Counted from the first letter of the stretch, positions 34,495 to 42,990 are shown. The stretch: DNA of 45,338 bases from an uncultured Bacteroidia bacterium (GCA_903918045.1 CAIXCY010000221.1:1-45338), one strand, 5' to 3'. A program made the numbers and translations. Notes: generated by a model not told the origin, from the sequence alone.

Positions 34495-35340
34495 ATGGAG
34501 AAAATTAAAGATTTTAATTCAAAATTGGAGGGAAATGCAGTGATAATCGGCATTTTGTCCAAAAATCATGAAATTTTGAATAAAGTTTCCAGATTTCATG
34601 ATCATTATGAAGTACTCACTTCCAATCATGAAAGACTAAAAGGTCTTAATATTTTGTATAGTAATGATATAACCCCAATGGGAAATGCCAGAAATGAACG
34701 AAGGAATGTATTAATAAACAAAACTACGACCGTTTTACGGGTTTTGCAGGCCTTTGCTACAGATAAAAAGAAGAAGAATTTACAAGATCGTTTGGATCAT
34801 CTAACTCCGGAATTTTTTCATGATTGCTCAGACATGGAATTAATCAAGATGTCAAAAAAAATATGGCTTATTGCAAATGAATATGGAGGATATGCTACGA
34901 CCTTTGTGAATAAAATTAAAGCAGCCCTAAATCCTGAATATTCGAAAGCCAATTTCAAATTTGAAAAGAAATATGGATTACTTCCTGAAATGATTGTGGA
35001 GGTTGAAGAGGCGACGATCAGTTTTATCGATTCAATGATGCAATTTCAGAAAACTTTGAAAGAAAAGGAACTGCTAGCCGAGGAAATGAAGATGATTTTC
35101 AAACAATCAAAAAAACTTCTTACCAACAAGATTGATAAGTTTGCCCTTCTTTTTGAAAATAAGAACCCTAAATTCTATAAAGAATATTCTCTGGCCAGAG
35201 AAAAACAGAGTAAAAAACAAATTCCTGAAATTATTGAACAGGAAACCGAATTTCAGAACCTAAACACGATCGAACCTGAAGTGAAGACTCCGGTAATCAA
35301 ATCAAAACGTAAAGTCCTTCCGATAGTCGAGGAAGAATAA
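34495..35340 (+). CDS. Uncharacterised helical protein, related to the gene at 35885
   Basis: From the ATG at 34495 the product has 281 residues; the frame could begin with TTG at 34486, which is less likely. No named domain. It is almost all helical: RNVLINKTTTVLRVLQAFAT, LIKMSKKIWLIANEYGGYAT, and a long helix FIDSMMQFQKTLKEKELLAE running into KKLLTNKIDKFALLFENKNP. KFYKEYSLAREKQ closes the core, and about 40 charged residues follow (KKQIPEIIEQETEFQNLN). I recognise it as a Bacteroidetes-specific family of hypothetical proteins that often occur in several copies. The protein encoded at 35885 has the same order of blocks. No signal peptide; function unknown. Confidence 0.8.
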   Translation: MEKIKDFNSKLEGNAVIIGILSKNHEILNKVSRFHDHYEVLTSNHERLKGLNILYSNDITPMGNARNERRNVLINKTTTVLRVLQAFATDKKKKNLQDRLDHLTPEFFHDCSDMELIKMSKKIWLIANEYGGYATTFVNKIKAALNPEYSKANFKFEKKYGLLPEMIVEVEEATISFIDSMMQFQKTLKEKELLAEEMKMIFKQSKKLLTNKIDKFALLFENKNPKFYKEYSLAREKQSKKQIPEIIEQETEFQNLNTIEPEVKTPVIKSKRKVLPIVEEE

Positions 35341-35884
35341 GGAAAATATTCATGTTTCCCTCTTTTATCAATTTCTGCTAATTCTTACATGCGGATGACA
35401 ATGAGTTTTAAACTGTTGTCGGATCGCTATGGCCTAATGTCTGGTCATATTTGAATCCTGTTGGTTCGTAGCAGCTATTTTGTAATTCGTATTACCATGT
35501 TGTAAGTCTGTAATAGCATATAGTTTCTGTGTTTTTGACTCCTGTCAGTTCGTGTCAGTCAATCTGTAACCATTGAAAGCATAGTGTCAATCCGTTGTGG
35601 CATGATGTATATCTGTAGTGGCAGTTATTCAACATGTTTTTGCTTTCCTTTGCCTTTTAAATTGTTTTTTTTCCTGTTTAGTATGATAATATAACATTGT
35701 TTTTGAGCTTCGATTCAGCGTAGCAGACCATCTTCTGTGTGTTTTTGGGTCTGTTATACGGTTCATGCAGTTTTTAACTGCCGAGCCAGCTCTACGCAGG
35801 AGGTTTAAAATCGGCATATAAAAAAATATCATATTTTTTTTGTATATTCAGGGAATCATTGTTTAACTATTTAATACTTAGTGT
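35341..35884. other. Non-coding region between two paralogous genes
   Basis: This 544-bp region has no convincing gene. It contains loosely repeated short words such as CTGTAATAGCA, CCGTTGTGGCA and CTGTAGTGGCA (35508, 35592, 35613) and TGTCAGT twice, 10 bp apart (35543, 35553). A self-complementary AT stretch lies at 35821-35840, about 45 bp before the next ATG. A minus-strand frame at 35629-35832 looks accidental. Confidence 0.5.
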
Positions 35885-36571
35885 ATGGAACAGAAAGCAA
35901 AGACTTTTTGGGAAATGGAGAAAGAATCGATTTCCTATATTCGGAAGAATGAGAATATTTGGGTACAAAAGGCGGTTATTGCCGCGGTAGTAAATGAGCT
36001 CGAAAAAAATGAGTTCAACCTGCAAAATGCTTTTAAGTTGCAGGATTCGAGTGATCCTGGTGGAGCGGTGGCTCAAAAAAAACTGTTTCGGAGTAAATTT
36101 CTGCATCATGTTTATCGTCTGGGACGGAAACTCTCCCTTTATGCGAAGGATTCCGGAAATCAGAACCTGTTAAATGATGTTGACATTGCGGAGACCTCTT
36201 TTCTAAAGTCTGGCGAAAAGGTAGCGTTAATTAAGTCCAGCACTATATTAAAGCGGGGATATGAATATCTGGAGCAGGTGTCCGGATATGATGTGACAGC
36301 CGATGAACTTAAAAGACTTTCCGAAGAGTTGTTGCTTCTTGAGAATTTGCAACCCCAAATCGGACTGGTTACAAATGATCGCAAGAGTGCAGTTCGCTCA
36401 ATTAAACAACTAACTGCTGAAGCTCGTACCCTTCTTGATAAACTTGATGACGGATTCGAAGGGATGATTGACGATGTTAGTTATCTGGATGGCTGGTTTG
36501 CAATCCGCAAGATCAAAGGGAGGCATATCCAGAAAAAACCGGCAGATCAAGGCATTGGTCAAGTAAATTAA
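35885..36571 (+). CDS. Uncharacterised helical protein, paralogue of the 34495 gene
   Basis: A 228-residue protein of unknown function, nearly all helical. Its blocks run parallel to those of the 34495 product: KLFRSKFLHHVYRLGRKLSL with YAKDSGNQNLLNDVDIAE, then LIKSSTILKRGYEYLEQVSG, YDVTADELKRLSEELLLLEN, and RSIKQLTAEARTLLDKLDDG near the end. The segment SGYDVTADELKRL is a pattern I associate with this Bacteroidetes-specific family. No signal peptide or membrane segment. It has its own terminator at 36676-36710. Pairing with the upstream paralogue suggests duplication, with strong divergence. Confidence 0.8.
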   Translation: MEQKAKTFWEMEKESISYIRKNENIWVQKAVIAAVVNELEKNEFNLQNAFKLQDSSDPGGAVAQKKLFRSKFLHHVYRLGRKLSLYAKDSGNQNLLNDVDIAETSFLKSGEKVALIKSSTILKRGYEYLEQVSGYDVTADELKRLSEELLLLENLQPQIGLVTNDRKSAVRSIKQLTAEARTLLDKLDDGFEGMIDDVSYLDGWFAIRKIKGRHIQKKPADQGIGQVN

Positions 36572-36675
36572 ATGGCATTTTAACGTACAATATTTCAATA
36601 AAATTGAGATTTGAAATTTATTTGGATATATTTATTATTCTAAACTGCTTTCACAAAAGGAGATGAAATATTTTT

Positions 36676-36710
36676 AAAATGGGTAGTCATTCGGCTACTC
36701 ATTTTTATTT
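36676..36710 (+). terminator. Intrinsic terminator after the 35885 gene
   Basis: An 11-bp stem (36676-36686 with 36695-36705, one G-U pair) around loop TCATTCGG is followed by ATTTT. It lies about 105 bp after the stop codon and 46 bp before the next gene. Confidence 0.75.
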
Positions 36711-36756
36711 TGAATTCAGATAAATATTGAGGATCTTTCCACTCTGAATTTGATCC

Positions 36757-37365
36757 ATGGTAAGAGAATCCTTATTTCACACTCTTCTAAGCAAGGAGAT
36801 TTATGCCTCTGGTCAGGTAAAATCGTATGGCGCCGGTACAACAATCTTAAACATCAATGATTATATCAAGTCAATTCCAATTGTTCTCTCCGGCAGCATT
36901 AAGGTAATCCGTACGGATGAGGAGGGGAGGGAAATTTTGCTCTATTATATCAAGCCTTCTGAGAGTTGTATCATCTCTTCTCTTGCCGGTTTTAATGACA
37001 ATACGAGTAAAATCAGGGCTGTCGTAGAAGAGGATGCTGAAGTGCTTTTAATTCCAGTTGCAAAGGCGAGCCAATGGATCAGGGAGTTTCCGGAGTGGAC
37101 AGATTTTATTTTTGCCCTTTACCAGAAACGTTTTGAGGAGTTGCTAGATGTATTAAGTGCTGTTGCATTTCAAAAAGTGGATGCCCGGTTATTGCATTTA
37201 CTCAAACAAAAATCTTCCCTTTTCCAGTCCAAGGAAATTAGCGTTACCCATCAGCAGCTTGCTAATGAACTTGGGATTACCCGTGAAGCAGTAAGCCGGG
37301 TTTTGAAGAAAATGGAGAAGGATAATCTAATTGCACTTTCCCGAAATAAAATTGTCCTTCTGTAA
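36757..37365 (+). CDS. Crp/Fnr family transcription regulator
   Basis: A 202-residue regulator. Residues about 20-125 are a cyclic-nucleotide-binding-like beta-roll (VLSGSIKVIRTDEEGREILL, YYIKPSESCIISSLAGF). A long dimer helix follows, then a winged helix with recognition helix NELGITREAVSRVLKKMEKD. There is one cysteine only (in SESCIISS), so it cannot carry an FNR-type 4Fe-4S cluster. The ligand is unknown. The rhodanese gene starts 71 bp downstream with its own -7 element and may be its target. Such gene pairs are common in Bacteroidetes and fit a role in sulfur or redox stress. Confidence 0.9.
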   Translation: MVRESLFHTLLSKEIYASGQVKSYGAGTTILNINDYIKSIPIVLSGSIKVIRTDEEGREILLYYIKPSESCIISSLAGFNDNTSKIRAVVEEDAEVLLIPVAKASQWIREFPEWTDFIFALYQKRFEELLDVLSAVAFQKVDARLLHLLKQKSSLFQSKEISVTHQQLANELGITREAVSRVLKKMEKDNLIALSRNKIVLL

Positions 37366-37397
37366 CCATTATCACAGAACATCATTTTACTTAATTG

Positions 37398-37405
37398 TAT
37401 TTTTG
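37398..37405 (+). promoter_or_regulatory. -7 promoter element (TATTTTTG) of the rhodanese gene
   Basis: TATTTTTG is an exact TAnnTTTG match, 31 bp before the ATG at 37437. Its presence argues against the longer rhodanese frame that begins with TTG at 37395. Confidence 0.6.
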
Positions 37406-37436
37406 GAACTTTATTAAACGAAATTTTACAACGACA

Positions 37437-37748
37437 ATGCTTGACTTTCTCAAAAAATTATTCACCTCTGAAAAACCTGACTTTGCACAATTAGTCAAAG
37501 AGGGTGCGATTATCGTGGATGTGCGCAGTAAAGGTGAATATGCCGGTGGTCATATCCGGGGCTCAGTAAATATTCCACTTGAAAAACTTGGAAGCAACCT
37601 TCCTCAGCTGAAAAAAAGGAATAAGCCCGTTATTACCTGCTGTGCCTCCGGTATGCGAAGTTCCTCGGCAAAAAGTATTCTGAAAGGGAATGGACTTTCG
37701 GAAGTTTACAATGGCGGTGGATGGCGCAGTTTGCAGAATAAGATCTAA
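37437..37748 (+). CDS. Single-domain rhodanese (sulfurtransferase-like)
   Basis: From the ATG at 37437 the product has 103 residues: MLDFLKKLFTSEKPDFAQLV, then IIVDVRSKGEYAGGHIRGSV and the active-site loop CCASGMRSS with catalytic Cys69. NGGGWRSLQNKI closes the fold. The length is that of single-domain rhodaneses, which move sulfane sulfur from donors such as thiosulfate or persulfides. There is no signal peptide. It stands beside a Crp/Fnr regulator and ends just before a perfect palindromic repeat. Confidence 0.9.
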   Translation: MLDFLKKLFTSEKPDFAQLVKEGAIIVDVRSKGEYAGGHIRGSVNIPLEKLGSNLPQLKKRNKPVITCCASGMRSSSAKSILKGNGLSEVYNGGGWRSLQNKI

Positions 37749-37754
37749 ATTGGA

Positions 37755-37798
37755 TTGATTTTGTAGAGACGCAAGAATTTGCGTCTCTACAAAATCAA
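37755..37798. repeat. Perfect 20-bp palindrome (REP-like) between convergent genes
   Basis: TTGATTTTGTAGAGACGCAA (37755-37774) is fully complementary to 37779-37798 around a 4-nt GAAT loop. Its core GTAGAGACGCAA with the complement is a repeat I know from many Bacteroidetes and cyanobacterial genomes, usually in many intergenic copies. It lies between the rhodanese stop (37748) and the vWA stop (37810), so its hairpin can end both transcripts, although neither side has a long T run. Confidence 0.85.
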
Positions 37799-37809
37799 CA
37801 ACAATGTAT

Positions 37810-38439
37810 TTATTCCTTATAAAAGTCATCCCCCGTATCTTTTTTCTCCCTGATTTTTTCACTGTAGTTGCGTCTTGAAGATTGCTCCTTAACAAACATC
37901 GCCTTCATGTCAGCTTCATTTTTATTGAAGACCATGGTGTTGGTTATTGATATTGACGCTGCAAACTTCTCAACATCATGATCGGTTCCGATATAGGTGA
38001 AGGTCCAGCGGTTTAATTTAAGCTCCTCAATCAATTTTTTAATCGCCTTCCCGGTATATTCGGTTGAGGCATTCTCTTCTCCGTCGGTAAGGATTGTCAC
38101 AAGGACATTGTAGTCAGTGAGGTTATCTACAACCTGACGCAATTTGGCGAAACTAAATCCCATTGCGTCATACAACGGGGTTGAAGCATCGGGCTGGTAA
38201 CGCTTGTCGTCAATTTGCTCAAGCCTGCTTACCGGATCAATAAAGTGAAGCAGTTTTTGTCCCAGTCCGTTGAATGTCACCAGTGAGATGAAGTGTTCCT
38301 GCTCGGGAAATTCCTTTTCAATTCCCTTTACGGTCTGGACGATTTCGTTAAATCCTTCGATAATCGTTTTCTTGATCGATCCCATCGATCCGCTTTCGTC
38401 GAGGATAATTAGATTGTGAACCTGATGTTTTGTTTCCAT
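37810..38439 (-). CDS. von Willebrand factor A domain protein
   Basis: From the ATG at 38439 the product has 209 residues; the longer frame from 38481 runs through a promoter element. It begins METKHQVHNLIILDESGSMG, with the MIDAS metal site DESGSMGS. The other MIDAS positions lie in PDASTPLYDAMGFSF and TILTDGEENAST. The C-terminus is basic and charged (EKIREKKDTGDDFYKE). No signal peptide, so it is cytoplasmic. vWA proteins of this type mediate metal-dependent protein contacts. No MoxR-type ATPase is nearby, and the role is unknown. Confidence 0.88.
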   Translation of the reverse strand: METKHQVHNLIILDESGSMGSIKKTIIEGFNEIVQTVKGIEKEFPEQEHFISLVTFNGLGQKLLHFIDPVSRLEQIDDKRYQPDASTPLYDAMGFSFAKLRQVVDNLTDYNVLVTILTDGEENASTEYTGKAIKKLIEELKLNRWTFTYIGTDHDVEKFAASISITNTMVFNKNEADMKAMFVKEQSSRRNYSEKIREKKDTGDDFYKE

Positions 38440-38456
38440 GGTAGTTGAATTTTGAG

Positions 38457-38464
38457 CAAAGGTA
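38457..38464 (-). promoter_or_regulatory. -7 promoter element (TACCTTTG) of the vWA gene
   Basis: On the minus strand TACCTTTG matches TAnnTTTG exactly, 17 bp upstream of the ATG at 38439. Confidence 0.6.
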
Positions 38465-38492
38465 AGCCCCTGGTATGCCAAAACAGGTCATA

Positions 38493-38519
38493 CCAGTTTG
38501 AGTTTTAAATTCAAACTGG
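38493..38519. repeat. 9-bp inverted repeat upstream of the vWA gene
   Basis: CCAGTTTGA (38493-38501) is complementary to 38511-38519 with a 9-nt loop. It lies between the WYL regulator stop (38591) and the vWA promoter. It may be a terminator without T tail or an operator. Confidence 0.45.
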
Positions 38520-38590
38520 AATATTTAACAGGGAGAATTCAATGAACCCAAAAGTTTTTATCTGCCTAATTGGTTTTTTCTTTTCTGGTG

Positions 38591-39499
38591 TTAGTTTTCA
38601 CCATAAAACGCCCTTCCCTCAATAAGCATCTCCTCCATCTCTCGTTTCAGGCTTTCCGGTTTCACCACTTTTGCCTGGGTTGAGATCATCAGCAACCGTT
38701 GTTTTAACTCAAAATTTACGACCATTTTATAGCCGATTCTGATCTGATCCGGAGTTTCAAGAAGAATTTTCTGTGACCGGTGAAGTGGAAGGGTTTTCAA
38801 TAAGTTTCCCTGATAAGGTTTACAATGGAGTTCGATTTCGACAGGGATATCGGGTTCAGGGGCGGTAATTCCAATAATATTCCGGAATATCGCTGCAATT
38901 TTATTGGTTCCTCCTTTTTTGAATTTCTTCCCAGTATCGCATAACCGGATAATCCGGTCAAGGCCGAAGGTTCGGATCTCATTTCCCCCGGAAAGGATAC
39001 CAATTACGTACCAGCGTTTCATATATTCACGCAGGAGAAATGGGTGAAAGGTGTACTCTTTTTCCAGATCCGAATTAAATCGTTTATAATTCAATGTTAT
39101 AACAGATCCGTTTTTAATGTAAAAAGCGAGGTCATGAATATATTCCAATCCTTTAAAAGAGTGGTATTCCTCGAAATCAATAATCTCAGAGATATCAGAA
39201 CCCTCTTTTAAATAGCTGGTCAGCAGTTCAATATTTTGGGAATACTCAAGAAGTTTCAGAAAATAGGGAAACGTATCGTCATCATTTCCCAGAAAGTACC
39301 CTTTTTTGTTGGGAGAATACTGAAGGTCGAGGCCAAACTCGCCGCGCAGACTTTCAATATCCCGTTTTAACTGGCGATCAGAGACTTTTAGTCCCGATTC
39401 CGCCATTTTAGTGATCATTTCGGTGCTGGTTGGGAACCGCGATTTTTCGACGAACTGAAGAATCTGCAGATATCGTTTTATTTTGGCCTGATAAGACAT
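38591..39499 (-). CDS. WYL-domain transcription regulator
   Basis: A 302-residue regulator of the YafY/WYL type. An N-terminal helix-turn-helix (residues about 10-60, ISDRQ-like VSDRQLKRDIESLRGEFG) binds DNA. The WYL domain follows, with GSVITLNYKRFNSDLEKEYT, HPFLLREYMKRWYVIGILSG and FGLDRIIRL. A C-terminal WCX region ends the protein. WYL domains sense small ligands or nucleic acid and often control stress or defence genes. The vWA gene downstream is the nearest candidate target. No defence genes are in view. Confidence 0.88.
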   Translation of the reverse strand: MSYQAKIKRYLQILQFVEKSRFPTSTEMITKMAESGLKVSDRQLKRDIESLRGEFGLDLQYSPNKKGYFLGNDDDTFPYFLKLLEYSQNIELLTSYLKEGSDISEIIDFEEYHSFKGLEYIHDLAFYIKNGSVITLNYKRFNSDLEKEYTFHPFLLREYMKRWYVIGILSGGNEIRTFGLDRIIRLCDTGKKFKKGGTNKIAAIFRNIIGITAPEPDIPVEIELHCKPYQGNLLKTLPLHRSQKILLETPDQIRIGYKMVVNFELKQRLLMISTQAKVVKPESLKREMEEMLIEGRAFYGEN

Positions 39500-39546
39500 T
39501 TGGTGGAGTCGGTTAGGGCAGGTGAGGGACTATTTTCCGGTAGATT

Positions 39547-40128
39547 TCAATAATTCTCAACCATCTCTTCAAAATATCCAATAGGGTGGTTGCAAGCGGG
39601 ACAGATCTGAGGTGGATTTTCCCCTTCGTGCACATGGCCACATTTAAGGCACTCCCAGCGTGTAGGTTGCTCTCGCCGGAAGGTTGTCCCCTCTTCGAGT
39701 CTTTTGAGCAATTTTTTAAACCTTCGGGCATGTTCTGCCTCTACTTTGGCAATCAGATGAAAGATCGCCGCGATGGCAGGAAATCCCTCCTCCCGTGCAA
39801 CTTTCGAAAATTGAGGGTAGATGGATATTTCTTCCCTGCTCTCTTCCTCAATGGCAATTTTAAGATTTTCTGTTGTCAGATCCGATAGGCCGGTTGAATA
39901 TTGGGAAGTTATTTCGATGGCCCCCCCTTCCATAAATTTAATAAACTGTTTGGCATGCGATTGTTCCTGGCTTGCTGTTTTGATAAATATTGCAGCAATC
40001 TGTTCAAAGCCCTCTTTCCTCGCTTTTTCGGCAAACAGTTCATAGCGATTCTTTGCCTGACATTCACCAGCAAATGCCTTTAAAAGATTCTGTTCTGTTA
40101 TAGTACCTTTAATACTTTTCTTCATCAT
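39547..40128 (-). CDS. Rubrerythrin
   Basis: A 193-residue non-haem iron protein that reduces hydrogen peroxide in anaerobes. The ferritin-like four-helix domain has the di-iron ligands in AFAGECQAKNRYELFAEKA, TASQEQSHAKQFIKF, AIEEESREE and IAKVEAEHARRFKKLL. The C-terminal rubredoxin-like domain has CLKCGHVHEG and CPACNHPIGYF, the four cysteines of the FeCys4 site. Length is typical. Its ATG overlaps the stop of the upstream nicotinate phosphoribosyltransferase gene by 1 nt, so both are probably translated from one message. Confidence 0.95.
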   Translation of the reverse strand: MMKKSIKGTITEQNLLKAFAGECQAKNRYELFAEKARKEGFEQIAAIFIKTASQEQSHAKQFIKFMEGGAIEITSQYSTGLSDLTTENLKIAIEEESREEISIYPQFSKVAREEGFPAIAAIFHLIAKVEAEHARRFKKLLKRLEEGTTFRREQPTRWECLKCGHVHEGENPPQICPACNHPIGYFEEMVENY

Positions 40129-41555
40129 CAGTATTGGTTATTAATATTTTTTCGCAGTTCATCTCTTAAATCCAGCAATTTCTGGGAAGTTCCAACCTTA
40201 TAGATATGAGGCATGATGAACCGTTTATGTTCAGCTGGCAACAACCGCTCACGCGTAGATAAATATTCCTGACACTCTTTCGGAGCAGGGAGTGGCTGGA
40301 CAATTTTATTGTGCTCAAATACCTTTTGGTGTAGCTTTTCCCGTGATAACCCGGTTACTCGGGTCCATTTATCCGCATGGACCGAGTTGTAAATAAGATC
40401 ACATGTTTCAGGATCTTCATTTTCGAGCAAAATAGCGTCACGATAAAAATTCCCCTCCCCATCATAATATCTGTAGAGCGATTTTCTACCAGGGAAGGTC
40501 ATCTTTTCGATGTTTTCCGATATTTTCATTCGGGGAAGATCATCACAAATGGCAAGTTTGTACACTCCGTCAAGTGCCGCATCCGGTTTTCCAGTAACAA
40601 GTTCTGTCCCTATTCCATACCCGTCAATGGGAGCCTGCTGTTCATTCAGACTGCTGATCACATATTCATTTAGCTGATTGGAGGCTATTATTCGAACATA
40701 AGATAATCCTGCACTGTCAAGCATTTTCCGACCTTTTTTGCTAAGATAGGCAAGATCACCGCTGTCGAGCCGGATTCCGGCTAACCGGTTGCCAGATTCC
40801 TCGAGCTCCTTTGCCACGGTAATGGCGTTCGGAATGCCACTTTTTAACGTGTCGTAGGTGTCTACAAGAAGTGTTGTGTGTTTCGGATAAAACACGGCAT
40901 ATTTCCTGAAAGCGGTCAATTCATTTTCGAAACTCTGTACCCAGCTGTGGGCCATTGTGCCTGTTACAGTGATGTCGTATAGATATCCTGCCAAAACGTT
41001 TGAGGTGGAAGATGCCCCTCCGATGATTGCAGCCCTGCTTGCCATGATACCGCCCGTTCCGTGTGCGCGTCTGAGACCAAAATCGGCAAATGGCTTTTCT
41101 CCACAAACCAATTTTATTCGGAAGGCTTTGGTTGCAATCAGTGACTGATAATTTAAGAAATTGAGCAGTAAAGTTTCAATAAGCTGGGCTTCAATGATGT
41201 TTCCTTCGACACGAACTAACGGCTCATTCGGAAATACCAGTTCCCCCTCTCTTACAGAATAAATTGTCCCGTTAAAGCGGAAATGTTTGAGGTAATTTAA
41301 AAAACCCGGATCAAACCCTAGCTTCCTGAGGTAGTTCAAATCTTGTTCCGAATATTTAAAAGCAGAGAGTGCCTGAAGGAGGTCTGCTAATCCGGCAAAG
41401 ACCAGAAACCCACCTGCGAATGGGTTAGTACGGTAGAAGTAGTCAAATACCGTAATCTCATCCTTTTTACCGGCAAGGAAATATCCCTGAGCCATTGATA
41501 ACTCATAGTAGTCGGTATAAAGGCCCAGTGTTTCGGAGGTCGAATTCGTTATCAA
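40128..41555 (-). CDS. pncB: Nicotinate phosphoribosyltransferase
   Basis: A 475-residue enzyme that makes nicotinate mononucleotide from nicotinate and PRPP in NAD salvage. It has GLYTDYYELSMAQGYFLAG at the start, FADFGLRRAHGTGGIMASRA, GTMAHSWVQSFENE, LLVDTYDTLKSGIPNAI, GIRLDSGDLAYLSKKGR and GYGIGTELVTGKPDAALDGV. The only plausible start that keeps the conserved N-terminus is TTG at 41555; the first ATG in frame lies inside YELSMAQG. A stop codon is 7 codons upstream. A -7 element is at 41594-41601. Confidence 0.93.
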   Translation of the reverse strand: MITNSTSETLGLYTDYYELSMAQGYFLAGKKDEITVFDYFYRTNPFAGGFLVFAGLADLLQALSAFKYSEQDLNYLRKLGFDPGFLNYLKHFRFNGTIYSVREGELVFPNEPLVRVEGNIIEAQLIETLLLNFLNYQSLIATKAFRIKLVCGEKPFADFGLRRAHGTGGIMASRAAIIGGASSTSNVLAGYLYDITVTGTMAHSWVQSFENELTAFRKYAVFYPKHTTLLVDTYDTLKSGIPNAITVAKELEESGNRLAGIRLDSGDLAYLSKKGRKMLDSAGLSYVRIIASNQLNEYVISSLNEQQAPIDGYGIGTELVTGKPDAALDGVYKLAICDDLPRMKISENIEKMTFPGRKSLYRYYDGEGNFYRDAILLENEDPETCDLIYNSVHADKWTRVTGLSREKLHQKVFEHNKIVQPLPAPKECQEYLSTRERLLPAEHKRFIMPHIYKVGTSQKLLDLRDELRKNINNQY

Positions 41556-41593
41556 TTTTCTGATGTTTGAAATTTAATCAGCTATCAATGACC

Positions 41594-41601
41594 CAAATTT
41601 A
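41594..41601 (-). promoter_or_regulatory. -7 promoter element (TAAATTTG) of pncB
   Basis: On the minus strand TAAATTTG matches TAnnTTTG, 38 bp upstream of the TTG start of pncB. Confidence 0.5.
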
Positions 41602-41675
41602 ACGGGTGAGAAAAATAATAAATTCAATATTCAGAATCTTCTAAAGGCAATATATTTTCAGGTAGTTGTCATTAA

Positions 41676-42944
41676 CTATCTGATTATGGTCTGCGACCGG
41701 TCTGGCCCAACAGAAACGATAGAGACAGGAACCTTTAGTTCGGTCTCAAGATAAGAGATATAATTACTTAGCTCTTCCGGGAAATTTTTCTCGCTGGTTA
41801 CACCTGTGAGGGGTTTCTTCCACCCAGGGAGTGATACATAGATTGGTTCAACACTATCATCAAGCTCATAAGGGAAGTCTTCGGTAAGCTGATTGCCGAT
41901 TTTATATTTTGTACAAACAGAAATCGTATCGAAATCATCGAGTACATCGGCTTTCATCATAATCAATTCCGTAACGCCGTTAATCATAATGGCATATTTC
42001 AGTGCAACCAGATCAAGCCATCCACAACGGCGCGGACGTCCGGTTGTAGATCCGTATTCGTGACCAACATCTCTGAGTTTTTGACCAGTTTCATCGTTTA
42101 ATTCTGTAGGGAAAGGGCCGCTTCCAACACGGGTGCAATAGGCTTTGAAAATTCCGTATACCTTACCTATTTTGTTCGGAGCAATACCAAGGCCTGTGCA
42201 GGCGCCGGCAGTGATTGTATTTGAAGAGGTTACAAAAGGGTATGAGCCAAAATCAATATCGAGCATCGTTCCCTGGGCTCCCTCTGCAATAACAGATTTT
42301 CCCTCTTCAATTTGATTATTTATAAATGTTTCGCTATCAATTAGTTGAAATTGACGAATGGTCTCGATTCCTTCAAACCATGCCTTTTCATAATCATTGA
42401 GGGCAGTTTCGTAGTCAAAGTGGTAATAATTTGTAAGCAGATCGGTATGCTGCTTAACGCGAATTTTATATTTTTCTTCAAAATTATGGAGGATGTCACC
42501 GACTCTGAGCCCGTCGCGCCCGATCTTATCCCTGTAGGCTGGACCAATTCCCTTGAGTGTTGATCCGATTTTAGCATCCCCTTTAGCTGCCTCAGAAGCG
42601 GCGTCAAGCAACCTGTGTGTTGGCAGAATCAGATGTGCTTTTTTGGAGATATAGAGTGTTTTATTCAGATCAAATCCCAGTTTCAGTAATGAATCTATCT
42701 CTTTCTTGAAAATAGAGGGGTCAATTACAACACCATTTCCAATTACGTTTATTTTATCATCCCGAAAGATTCCTGAGGGGATCGTATGTAATACGTGTTT
42801 TATATTATTGAATTCCAGGGTATGACCCGCATTGGGACCACCCTGGAAACGGGTAATAACATCGTAGTGTGGAGTTAATACATCCACAACTTTCCCTTTT
42901 CCTTCGTCTCCCCATTGAAGACCAAGCAATACATCTACCTTCAT
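41676..42944 (-). CDS. purA: Adenylosuccinate synthetase
   Basis: A 422-residue enzyme that makes adenylosuccinate from IMP, aspartate and GTP on the way to AMP. It starts MKVDVLLGLQWGDEGKGKVV with the GDEGKGK loop. Further motifs: FQGGPNAGHTLEF, KIGSTLKGIGPAYRDKIGRD, EGAQGTMLDIDFGSYPFVTS, CTRVGSGPFPTEL and GSTTGRPRRCGWLDLVALKY. Length is normal. It has its own promoter and is flanked by fur upstream. Confidence 0.97.
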   Translation of the reverse strand: MKVDVLLGLQWGDEGKGKVVDVLTPHYDVITRFQGGPNAGHTLEFNNIKHVLHTIPSGIFRDDKINVIGNGVVIDPSIFKKEIDSLLKLGFDLNKTLYISKKAHLILPTHRLLDAASEAAKGDAKIGSTLKGIGPAYRDKIGRDGLRVGDILHNFEEKYKIRVKQHTDLLTNYYHFDYETALNDYEKAWFEGIETIRQFQLIDSETFINNQIEEGKSVIAEGAQGTMLDIDFGSYPFVTSSNTITAGACTGLGIAPNKIGKVYGIFKAYCTRVGSGPFPTELNDETGQKLRDVGHEYGSTTGRPRRCGWLDLVALKYAIMINGVTELIMMKADVLDDFDTISVCTKYKIGNQLTEDFPYELDDSVEPIYVSLPGWKKPLTGVTSEKNFPEELSNYISYLETELKVPVSIVSVGPDRSQTIIR

Positions 42945-42990
42945 GCGCTTTTATTTTGTTTATTTTGTAAATCCTCGGGCAAAAATCGAA

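Noticed and set aside
35629-35832. Minus-strand 67-residue frame in the non-coding region
   Set aside because: Low-complexity basic composition, no recognisable motif and no promoter; probably accidental.
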